Assembly: GCA_023416055.1 (NCBI GenBank)
Contig: JAEZIH010000233.1
Coordinates: forward strand, 1 to 5,197
From: Pseudomonadota bacterium
GTDB taxonomy: Bacteria > Pseudomonadota > Alphaproteobacteria > Caulobacterales > Caulobacteraceae
DNA: 5,197 nt
Direction: 5' to 3'
In this document: piece after piece, positions 1-5,197 of the stretch
Layout of the letters: every line of letters starts with the position of its first letter
Position numbering within the stretch: position 1 is the first letter of the stretch
Translations under genes and position numbers: made by a program
Notes under the pieces: generated by a model
Told to the model about the DNA's origin: nothing
Seen by the model: the letters and a program-made list of their open reading frames with translations, nothing else
Databases searched by the model: none

Positions 1-1002
1 GCCCGGGGCCGAGGCCGCGACCGCCCAGCGCCCGTCCCAGACGGCTTCAACCCCCGGCGTCAGCGGCAGGGGCACGGCTCCGGCGCGGGCGATCTCCCCG
101 GCCTCCCGCCAGACCTGCGCCTCCTCCCCCGCCGCCTCCAGGCGCGCGCCGCACAGCACGGCAGTGAAGTCCTCGCCCGACCTCAACCGGTCGACCATCC
201 GATCCAGCCGCGCGCCGCGGGGGGGCCGGTCGCGGCCTCCGGCGCAGACCAGGGTCGCGGCCAGCGCCCTCCCGCAGGTCGATCGCTGGATGCGGAGCGC
301 CCCGCCGCCCAGCGGGTCCGGCGCGGGTGCGGCAAGCAGGGGCGGGCGGGTCGCGGCGACCACTCCCTCGACCCCCGCCGCCCGGGCGCGGCTGCGCAGG
401 AAGCGCAGATCGTCATTGGCCGGATCATCGATCCAGCCCGCTCCCTGCCCCGCAAGCCAGTCCCGCAGATCAGCGCGGCGCACGTCCAGCATGGGGCGCA
501 ACAGCATCAGGCCCCGGCCCTCCGGCCACGCCGGCGAGGGCGACCATTCCCGCAGGCGCCCCAGGGTCGAGCCCTCGCGTCGCATCCACTCGCCCTCGAC
601 CGCGTCGTCGGCGGTATGGGCGAACAGCACCACGCGCGCCCCGGCGGCGCGGGCGGCCTCTCCGATCAGGCGATGCCGGGCGGCTCTCGCGGCGGCGGGC
701 AGGCCGGTCGCCGGTTTCGCCCCCGTCCATGACAGGCCCCGCCATTCCGCCCCGACGGTCAACGCCGCCTCGCGGGCGAAATCCGTCCAGGCCCCGCTGG
801 CGGGCGACAGCCCGTGGTCGACGGTCAGGGCGATCAGGCGTCGTCCGTGATCGCGGGCCCAGCCGGCCGCGACCCTGAGCAGGGCGAGGGAGTCGCCGCC
901 GCCCGACAGGGCGAGGGCCAGCGGATGCGGAACATCGGCCTCAAGCCGCTCGGTGAGACGCCGGCGGACCCGGCCGATCCAGGCCGGATCGGCGGTCGTC
1001 AG
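1..1002 (-). CDS. tilS: tRNA(Ile)-lysidine synthase TilS, 3' end cut by the window edge
   Basis: TilS is a cytoplasmic ATP-dependent enzyme that joins lysine to C34 of tRNA-Ile(CAU), turning its anticodon from AUG-reading to AUA-reading; it is normally essential. The frame is open without a stop from the start to base 1 (334 codons). Numbering from a CTG at 1002-1000, the PP-loop ATP-binding motif SGGGDS is at residues 33-38, TVDHG at 60-64, the GLPAAARAARH stretch before residue 110, HTADD with a following Glu at 129-136, LLRPML at 167-172 and DPANDDLRFLRSRAR at 193-207. These are typical N-terminal TilS landmarks. The C-terminal tRNA-binding part is only partly present; the true end lies outside. 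No ATG, GTG or TTG lies in frame between the cpoB stop and the PP-loop. CTG is preferred because GGAG sits 6 bases upstream and the codon overlaps the cpoB TGA by 4 bases. In-frame GTG (1182) and TTG (1197) deep inside cpoB are alternatives without well-spaced ribosome binding sites. Identity is near certain; the start is moderately sure. Confidence 0.95.
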   Translation of the reverse strand, partial: MTTADPAWIGRVRRRLTERLEADVPHPLALALSGGGDSLALLRVAAGWARDHGRRLIALTVDHGLSPASGAWTDFAREAALTVGAEWRGLSWTGAKPATGLPAAARAARHRLIGEAARAAGARVVLFAHTADDAVEGEWMRREGSTLGRLREWSPSPAWPEGRGLMLLRPMLDVRRADLRDWLAGQGAGWIDDPANDDLRFLRSRARAAGVEGVVAATRPPLLAAPAPDPLGGGALRIQRSTCGRALAATLVCAGGRDRPPRGARLDRMVDRLRSGEDFTAVLCGARLEAAGEEAQVWREAGEIARAGAVPLPLTPGVEAVWDGRWAVAASAPG

Positions 1003-1871
1003 CCCGCTCTCCGGGCCGGACAGGCGAAGCGGGTGCGCAGCTCGCCCGCCCGGGTGCGCACCGAGGCGCTGGCGGCCGTGGCGTAGCGCCGGTCGAACTC
1101 GCCCAGCGCCGTGCAGGCCTGCGTCTTGCGGTCGGTCGCATTGAGGGCGGTGGCCAGCTCCAGCACCGTCGCGGCGGCCCACGGCGTGGTCGGCCAACCC
1201 TCCAGCGAGGCGGCGTAGAAGGCCACGGCGCCGGCGTGGTCGCCGGCCGAGACGCGCAGGTCGCCAAGCCGTGCATTGGCCTCGCGGGCCTGCGGCGTGT
1301 TCGGCCAGGCCAGGGTCACGGTCTGCAGGGCGCGGTCGCCCATGGCCGGGTCCGAGGCGGCCAGCCGCACCGCCGCGGCCAGGTCGCGGGCCGCGTCGCC
1401 GGTCGGCGAGGTCGAGCTGATCGGGGCGTTAAGGGCGGCCTCGCGTTCGGCGGCCGCGGTCATGTCGCGCAGGCGGTTCTCGGCCGTGCGCAGACGCGCC
1501 TCCAGGGCCTCCTTGTCCCGGGCGGTCTCGTCAAGCTGGAAGGTGAGGCGCTCGAGGTCGCCGTTGACCCGCTGCAGGGTCGCCTCGAGGTCGCCGAGAC
1601 GGCGGTCCATGACGGTGACGCGGCCGGTCAGGGCCACGACCTCGGGGTCAGGCTCGACGATCACCGGCTGGCCCGCGGCGTTGCGCTGGGTCAGGGCCCG
1701 TTCAAGGCGGCGCACGTTGCGGTCCAGTTGGTCCAGACGGCGCTTGTCCCACTGGATCGGCTCCATGGGCGTCGTCTGGGCCACGACCGTGTTCGTGCCG
1801 GCGATCAGGACCACGCCCAGGGCGGTGACCAGGGCGTTCTTCGAGCGGAGGGCGGGGGGCAGCTTGAGCAT
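999..1871 (-). CDS. cpoB: Cell division coordinator CpoB (YbgF), periplasmic coiled-coil/TPR protein
   Basis: CpoB is a periplasmic Tol-Pal partner that binds TolA and, in E. coli, coordinates peptidoglycan synthesis by PBP1B with outer-membrane constriction. The 290-residue product has a signal peptide: a basic start, a hydrophobic core at about 13-30 and likely cleavage after VVA at residue 31. Heptad-like, charged coiled-coil segments follow at about 41-61 and 76-140, then an Ala/Ser/Pro/Thr linker near 145-160. A TPR-like C-terminal half runs from about 160 to 285, with a recognisable last repeat (QACTALGEFDRRY at 251-263) that resembles the ending of YbgF proteins. The first repeats are more degenerate than in E. 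coli, and the length is slightly above the roughly 263 residues of the E. coli protein. The start at 1871 is chosen because it puts the signal peptide first; a longer reading of the same frame to 2210 lacks one and overlaps the upstream gene. The ribosome binding site is weak: GGTGGGA about 11 bases upstream. The gene lies 41 bases after the DUF3667 gene and overlaps tilS by 4 bases, so all three are probably cotranscribed. Confidence 0.92.
   Translation of the reverse strand: MLKLPPALRSKNALVTALGVVLIAGTNTVVAQTTPMEPIQWDKRRLDQLDRNVRRLERALTQRNAAGQPVIVEPDPEVVALTGRVTVMDRRLGDLEATLQRVNGDLERLTFQLDETARDKEALEARLRTAENRLRDMTAAAEREAALNAPISSTSPTGDAARDLAAAVRLAASDPAMGDRALQTVTLAWPNTPQAREANARLGDLRVSAGDHAGAVAFYAASLEGWPTTPWAAATVLELATALNATDRKTQACTALGEFDRRYATAASASVRTRAGELRTRFACPARRAG
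1000..1012 (-). promoter_or_regulatory. Ribosome binding site and CTG start of tilS inside the cpoB end
   Basis: Read on the minus strand, GGAG (1012-1009) is followed by a 6-base spacer and CTG (1002-1000). The CTG shares two bases with the cpoB stop TGA (1001-999), giving CTGA, the same geometry as the common ATGA stop-start overlap. This suggests translational coupling, with ribosomes ending cpoB re-initiating on tilS. The sequence signal is seen directly; use of CTG as a start is inferred. Confidence 0.6.
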
Positions 1872-1912
1872 GACTGGTTTCGTCCCACCGATTTGAGGCC
1901 GCCGCAAGGCCG

Positions 1913-3004
1913 TCAGCCCGTCATGCCCACCGCCACGATGGCCAGAACGAACAGCAGCAGGGCCATGGCGGCGAAGATCAGCAGCATCACCGTGCGCCAG
2001 GCGGCCGAGAACCACGACAGGCCATAGGCCCCCTTCAGCTGGGCGAACATGTGCGCCGGCGCCCCGAAAACCACCAGCAACCCGGCCGCCACGCCGAAGC
2101 CGATCCACAGCGGCGCGAGGATCGAGGTGACCATGAACAGGATCGACATCGCCGTCAGCGAATAGAGGACGAAGACGCCGTGGTCGTACAGGGTGAACTC
2201 CCGCCGCCACAGGAACAGCAGCGCCACGAACGGCAGCGAGATGGGGATCAGCAGGAAGCTGAATTTATAAGCGGTCTGCTGGATCTTGTAGAGCGCCAGC
2301 TCCGGATTCATCAGCTTCTTGGTCAGGGTCTTGTCCAGGCTCTTCCAGCCGGTGTCGATATGCAGCTCGCCCGAGGCCAGGGCGTCGCGGACCTGGTCTC
2401 CGCCCCGCCAGTTGCGGCCGGAGGAGCCCTCGGCCTCGCCGGCCGGCGACGGGGCCTGATCGCCCAGCTGGCGCTCCAGACCGGCAGCCACCGCTTCGAA
2501 GGCGGCCGCCGAGATGGCGTCGCCCTCGGCCCGCGCCTCTGCGACGTCCGCCCTCGCCTCCTGCAGCTGCTGGGTCAGGGTGGTGCGCTGTTCGGGCGTC
2601 AGATCGGTCTCGACCTTCGGGTTCAGCGCGCCGGTGAAGCTGAACACGAAGAACATCAGGAAGACGGTGAACAGGAACATGGCCAGCGGCGACACGTACC
2701 GGGTGCGCCGTCCCTGCACCCATTCGCGCGTCAACCGGCCGGGGTTGAAGGCCAGCAGCGGCAGGGTGCGCCAGATCCGGGCGTCGAAATGCAGCGCCCC
2801 GTGCAGGATCTCCTCGCCGAGGTGCAGCAGGGTGCGATGGACGTGGGTCGGCTGGCCGCAGTTGGAGCAGAAATTGCCCTCGACCGGGGCGCCGCAGTCG
2901 GTGCAGTCGCCGTGCGCGTCGCCGGCGTGTCCGGTCGGCCGTTCGATCGCCCCGGCCAAGAGGCCGCCCGTGGCCGCGCCGCCGGCCGCATCCAGATCCA
3001 CCAT
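1913..3004 (-). CDS. DUF3667-type zinc-ribbon multi-pass membrane protein, function unknown
   Basis: The 363-residue product starts with a short Gly/Ala-rich segment, then a CX2C-X8-CX2C zinc ribbon with cysteines at 34, 37, 46 and 49 (CTDCG and CSNCGQ). A stretch matching the DUF3667 pattern follows: aromatic/basic residues, LLAFNPGRLTREWVQGRRTRYVSP (about 83-106), then a first membrane segment at about 106-124. A hydrophilic region at 125-245 includes a probable coiled coil (about 135-182). Four further membrane segments lie near 248-266, 274-296, 298-318 and 335-359. The ribbon is probably cytoplasmic because it precedes the first membrane segment and has no signal peptide. The ATG at 3004 is preceded by a purine run, GGGGGAAAGAAG (3016-3005), that can serve as ribosome binding site. 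No biochemical role is established for the family as far as I know, so none is assigned. Its position between pal and cpoB hints at an envelope link but does not prove one. The assignment is by motif pattern; another zinc-ribbon membrane family is possible. Confidence 0.82.
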   Translation of the reverse strand: MVDLDAAGGAATGGLLAGAIERPTGHAGDAHGDCTDCGAPVEGNFCSNCGQPTHVHRTLLHLGEEILHGALHFDARIWRTLPLLAFNPGRLTREWVQGRRTRYVSPLAMFLFTVFLMFFVFSFTGALNPKVETDLTPEQRTTLTQQLQEARADVAEARAEGDAISAAAFEAVAAGLERQLGDQAPSPAGEAEGSSGRNWRGGDQVRDALASGELHIDTGWKSLDKTLTKKLMNPELALYKIQQTAYKFSFLLIPISLPFVALLFLWRREFTLYDHGVFVLYSLTAMSILFMVTSILAPLWIGFGVAAGLLVVFGAPAHMFAQLKGAYGLSWFSAAWRTVMLLIFAAMALLLFVLAIVAVGMTG

Positions 3005-3029
3005 CTTCTTTCCCCCGCAGGAAGGCAGC

Positions 3030-3059
3030 GATCTAGCCGCGCGTGCCGGGGCCGGTCAA
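3030..3059 (-). promoter_or_regulatory. Predicted housekeeping sigma promoter for the DUF3667-cpoB-tilS unit
   Basis: On the minus strand, TTGACCG (3059-3053) lies 15 bases before GCTAGATC (3037-3030). The Caulobacter crescentus sigma-73 consensus is TTGACGS, 10-14 bases, GCTANAWC. The downstream element fits perfectly and the upstream one differs at one base; the spacer is one base over the range. Counted as hexamers (TTGACC, TAGATC) the spacing is 18. Transcription would start near 3023, leaving a leader of roughly 19 bases with a purine-rich ribosome binding site. Placement directly after a terminator and before a gene strengthens the call. Promoter activity is inferred. Confidence 0.65.
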
Positions 3060-3093
3060 AAGGAAAGGGGCGGCCGTCGACCGGCCGCCCCTT
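3058..3093 (-). terminator. Rho-independent terminator of the tol-pal operon
   Basis: A perfect 12-base stem (3065-3076 with 3082-3093) closes a 5-base loop. Reading the minus strand, the stem ends in CCCCTT and is followed by TCCTTTT (3064-3058), an interrupted T-run. It begins 24 bases after the pal stop codon. On the plus strand the same stem is followed by GGTTTTT, so it could also stop antisense transcription. The T-run is imperfect, so leakage into the next gene is possible. Confidence 0.8.
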
Positions 3094-3117
3094 GGTTTTT
3101 CCGGGCCTCGCGGCGCC

Positions 3118-3672
3118 TTAGCGCGTGGCGCCCGAGACGATCGCGGTGTGGGCGTTGCGGTTGCGCGCCCAGGCTTCCTCGTTCGAGCCGGCGGCGATCG
3201 GACGCTCCTTGCCGTAGCTGATCGTGTCGATGCGCGACGCCGGGATGCCGCGCTGGATCAGATAGGTGCGAACCGATTCGGCGCGGCGGGCGCCGAGGGC
3301 CAGGTTGTACTCGCGCGTGCCGCGTTCGTCGGCGTTGCCTTCGATGCGGACGGTCACCTGCGGGTAGCGCTGCAGCCAGGCGGCCTGGGCGTCGAGGCGC
3401 GGATAGGCGTCCGGACGGACCTCGTAGCTGTCCAGGTCGAAGTAGATGCGGTCGCCGACGTTGACCACGAAGTCCTGCTCCGAGCCCGGAACCGCGGCGC
3501 CCATCGAGCCGCCGTCGACGGGGCCCGCGGGGTTGGTCGGGTACTGCGGACCCACCGGCTGCGGGCCGTCGCCGGCCGGGCCCTGGGCCGCCGGGCGCGG
3601 GGTGCAGGCCGCGATGGCCACGACCGCGACGCCGGCGACGGCGAGGCGGGTGAAAGTCGAGGTCTTGATCAT
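3118..3672 (-). CDS. pal: Peptidoglycan-associated lipoprotein Pal
   Basis: Pal is an outer-membrane lipoprotein whose OmpA-like domain grips peptidoglycan and which is moved by TolB and TolA to division sites. The 184-residue product has a lipoprotein signal peptide (hydrophobic about 10-22) with lipobox IAAC, making Cys23 the lipidated residue. A flexible Pro/Gly/Ala-rich tether at about 24-65 precedes the OmpA-like domain at about 70-181. That domain carries the family signature NADERGTREYNLALGARRA (113-131). By analogy with OmpA C-terminal domains, Asp115 and Arg130, 15 residues apart, are the expected diaminopimelate-contacting pair. The length is typical. The ATG at 3672 is supported by AAGGAGA (3685-3679) with a 6-base spacer and by the position of the signal peptide. 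It lies 119 bases after tolB in the same direction and is followed by a hairpin terminator, so it is probably the last gene of its operon here. Confidence 0.98.
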   Translation of the reverse strand: MIKTSTFTRLAVAGVAVVAIAACTPRPAAQGPAGDGPQPVGPQYPTNPAGPVDGGSMGAAVPGSEQDFVVNVGDRIYFDLDSYEVRPDAYPRLDAQAAWLQRYPQVTVRIEGNADERGTREYNLALGARRAESVRTYLIQRGIPASRIDTISYGKERPIAAGSNEEAWARNRNAHTAIVSGATR

Positions 3673-3690
3673 CGAACGTCTCCTTGGTGA

Positions 3691-3722
3691 GAGGCCTCGG
3701 CCTCCAGCTTTGCTATAAAGCT
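3691..3722 (-). repeat. Two inverted repeats just upstream of the pal ribosome binding site
   Basis: GAGGCC/GGCCTC (3691-3696 and 3699-3704) are perfect arms 2 bases apart. AGCTTT/AAAGCT (3706-3711 and 3717-3722) are perfect 6-base arms with a 5-base loop. The first ends 5 bases before the pal ribosome binding site, so an RNA hairpin could affect pal translation or 5' end stability. The arms are short, and GC-rich DNA makes such repeats by chance fairly often. The AT-rich TATAGC inside the second repeat resembles a -10 box, but no matching -35 is visible. Confidence 0.4.
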
Positions 3723-3752
3723 CGGGTACTTGCGCGCCGGCGACTTAGCCAG

Positions 3753-3784
3753 CCGCGATAACGCGGAATTGAGCCGAAAGGCTC
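3753..3784 (-). repeat. Two inverted repeats just downstream of the tolB stop
   Basis: CCGCG/CGCGG (3753-3757 and 3762-3766) flank a 4-base loop, and GAGCC/GGCTC (3771-3775 and 3780-3784) flank another. The second lies 7 bases after the tolB stop codon. Neither is followed by a T-run on the minus strand, so they do not look like an intrinsic terminator. They could protect the tolB 3' end or mark a processing site between tolB and pal. The structure is seen; a role is inferred only. Confidence 0.4.
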
Positions 3785-3791
3785 CGCTTCG

Positions 3792-5150
3792 TCAGGTGGA
3801 GCAGCTGTCCGGGCCGCCCGCCCCCACGTTCATCGGCGGCTCGTCCAGCAGCGGCGACCAGGCGGGGTCGGAGCCGCGACCGCTGTAGCCGGCCTGGCTG
3901 ACCACCCGGCCCGACAGGTCGACGGTCCACAGCCGGGTGTCCCCGCCCGGGCTCTGCCGGGCGAACATGATGTAGCGGCCGTTCGGCGCCCACGACGGGC
4001 CTTCCTCGAAATAGCTCGACGACAGGATGCGCTCGCCCGTGCCGTCCGGACGCATGACGCCGGTCGAGAACCGCCCCCCCGACTGCTTGGTGAAGGCGAT
4101 CAGGTCGCCGCGCGGGCTCCAGTTCGGCGTCGTGTAGATGCCGCCGCCGCGCGAAATGGCGCGCTGACCGCTGCCGTCGGCGTTCATAACGTACAGCCGC
4201 GCCGTGCCCGAGCGGTCGGAGGTGAAGACGATCTGCCGGTTGTCCGGGCTGAACGAGGGCGAGGTGTCAATGCCCGGATCGCTGGTCAGGCGCCGCACCT
4301 GCCGGCTGGCCAGGTCCATCACGTAGACGTCGGTGTTGCCGTTGCGGATGATGGAGAAGGCCATCTTGGTGCCGTCGTTCGAGAACCGCGGCGCCAGCAC
4401 CTGGCCGTCGAACTCGCCCAGGCTCTCCCGCCGGCCCGTCGCCAGGTTCTGCAGGTAGATGCGGCTGTAGTCCTTGCCCAGGGCCACATAGGTGATCTCG
4501 CTGGGGTCGCTCAGCGAGAAGCGCGGCGACATGATGATCTCGTCGCCGGGGGTCAGGAACACGGGGTCGAAGCCGTCCTGGTCCGAGATGGCCAGCCGCG
4601 ACAGGCGGTTCAGCTGGGTGCCGCTCTCCGACACGAACAGCACGCGGCTGTCGAAGAAGGCCGCCTCGCCGGTCATCCGCTGATAGACCACGTCGGCGAT
4701 CTTGTGCCCGATGCGCCGCCACTGCTCCGGCGTGGCCGTGAAGCGATACGAGGCCAGCTGGCACTGGCGGTACGGGTCGTACAGCCGGAAGCCGTAGTCG
4801 TTGCGGTTGTCGGGCCGGCGCGTCACCGAGCCGTACAGCACCGCCTGCGCCCCGATCGAGGTCCACTGCGGGAAGTTCGGGGCATTGGCGACCGTCAGTC
4901 CGGTCTCGACGAAGCTGGCCGGATCGAGCGGCTCGAAATAGCCCGAGCGGCGCAGGTCCGAGCGGATCACCTGCGACAGCTCCGAGCCGTTCTGGCCGTC
5001 GAAATCCGCGACCGCGATCTGGAACGGCCGCAGCACGCCCTGGTCGATCTCGACCTCGACCGGATCCTGCCGCGGAGGCGTCTGGGCGGTCGCCGCCGTT
5101 GCGGCCACGGCCAGGATCGCGACACCGGCAAGAAGTCGGTTCAGACGCAT
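3792..5150 (-). CDS. tolB: Tol-Pal system beta-propeller protein TolB
   Basis: TolB is the periplasmic protein that binds Pal and is released from it by energised TolA, letting Pal reach peptidoglycan at constriction sites. The 452-residue product starts with a Sec signal peptide (basic MRLNR, hydrophobic 6-20, likely cleavage after ATA at residue 22). The N-terminal end of the mature protein, with VEVEIDQGVLRPFQIAVADF at 31-50, corresponds to the TolB box and start of the alpha/beta domain, which runs to about 165. A six-bladed propeller follows, marked by PD40 repeats such as PRFSNDGTKMAFS (254-266), PSFSPDNRQIVFTSDRSG (298-315), PNWSPRGDLIAFT (342-354), PSWAPNGRYIMFA (385-397) and PAWSPLL at 429-435. 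A short tail of about 17 residues follows with Cys450 near the end. Length is normal for alphaproteobacteria. The ATG at 5150 has GGGAG (5161-5157) 6 bases upstream. TolQ, TolR and TolA genes are expected beyond base 5197 but not seen. Confidence 0.98.
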   Translation of the reverse strand: MRLNRLLAGVAILAVAATAATAQTPPRQDPVEVEIDQGVLRPFQIAVADFDGQNGSELSQVIRSDLRRSGYFEPLDPASFVETGLTVANAPNFPQWTSIGAQAVLYGSVTRRPDNRNDYGFRLYDPYRQCQLASYRFTATPEQWRRIGHKIADVVYQRMTGEAAFFDSRVLFVSESGTQLNRLSRLAISDQDGFDPVFLTPGDEIIMSPRFSLSDPSEITYVALGKDYSRIYLQNLATGRRESLGEFDGQVLAPRFSNDGTKMAFSIIRNGNTDVYVMDLASRQVRRLTSDPGIDTSPSFSPDNRQIVFTSDRSGTARLYVMNADGSGQRAISRGGGIYTTPNWSPRGDLIAFTKQSGGRFSTGVMRPDGTGERILSSSYFEEGPSWAPNGRYIMFARQSPGGDTRLWTVDLSGRVVSQAGYSGRGSDPAWSPLLDEPPMNVGAGGPDSCST

Positions 5151-5197
5151 GGTTTGCTCCCGCTAGTCAGACGTTCGTCGATCCTTATCACCGGACC
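5151..5197 (-). other. Leader of tolB, probable tolA-tolB junction
   Basis: The 47 bases hold the tolB ribosome binding site GGGAG (5161-5157). In one frame they contain adjacent stops TGA and TAA (5190-5185) that may end tolA, but only two codons precede them, so the gene cannot be identified. No promoter matching the Caulobacter consensus was seen here. Confidence 0.4.

Noticed and set aside
164..878. Plus-strand frames opposite tilS
   Set aside because: The products are Arg/Pro/Ser-rich without motifs, while the minus strand encodes consecutive TilS motifs over the same bases.
1872..1912. Terminator or promoter in the gap between DUF3667 and cpoB
   Set aside because: Only a 4-base GGCC self-complement is present, with no T-run and no promoter-like boxes, so readthrough is more likely.
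999..2210. A 403-residue reading of the cpoB frame starting at 2210
   Set aside because: The first 113 residues are Arg/Gly/Ala-rich, have no signal peptide and overlap about 300 bases of the well-supported DUF3667 gene. The signal peptide begins at the internal ATG at 1871.
1236..3121. Long plus-strand open frames at 1236-2027 and 2051-3121
   Set aside because: They lie opposite cpoB and DUF3667, have low-complexity Arg/Gln/Gly-rich composition and no recognisable motif. Such antisense frames are expected in very GC-rich coding DNA.
3712..3749. Internal promoter for pal (GCTAAGTC at 3749-3742 or TATAGC at 3717-3712)
   Set aside because: The first fits 7 of 8 positions of the Caulobacter -10 consensus and the second resembles a -10, but neither has a convincing -35 element at proper spacing.
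5185..5197. 3' end of tolA
   Set aside because: Tandem stops TGA TAA are in the expected place, but only two sense codons are visible, too few to call a gene.

Overview
The window looks like chromosomal DNA of a high-GC alphaproteobacterium. The best guess is Caulobacterales, such as Brevundimonas, Caulobacter or Phenylobacterium. This rests on the strong GC bias, the tolB-pal-cpoB-tilS order, the sequence character of TolB, Pal and TilS, and a promoter that closely fits the published Caulobacter housekeeping-sigma consensus. The genus is inference. All real genes read on the minus strand, so transcription runs from high to low coordinates.

Layout in transcription order: a 47-base leader (5151-5197) holds the tolB ribosome binding site and probably follows the unseen end of tolA. 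Then come tolB (3792-5150), a 119-base gap with four short perfect inverted repeats (3673-3791), and pal (3118-3672). A strong hairpin terminator (3058-3093) follows, and a promoter (3030-3059) begins inside its T-run. Next are a zinc-ribbon multi-pass membrane protein of the DUF3667 type (1913-3004), cpoB/ybgF (999-1871), and the first 334 codons of tilS (1-1002), which leaves the window at base 1.

TolB, Pal and CpoB belong to the Tol-Pal envelope system, which ties the outer membrane to peptidoglycan and the inner membrane and helps constrict the envelope at division. TilS is a cytoplasmic tRNA-modifying enzyme that often follows cpoB in alphaproteobacteria, commonly with ftsH next, so ftsH is a prediction for the DNA beyond base 1. 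What departs from the textbook order is the DUF3667 gene, with its own apparent terminator/promoter boundary, between pal and cpoB. It appears to split the locus into a tol-pal unit and a DUF3667-cpoB-tilS unit.

No mobile element, CRISPR array, tRNA, rRNA or phage signal was seen. Most of the window is conserved housekeeping sequence. The points worth a second look are the DUF3667 insertion, the overlapping terminator/promoter, the apparent CTG start of tilS overlapping the cpoB stop, and the inverted repeats before pal.
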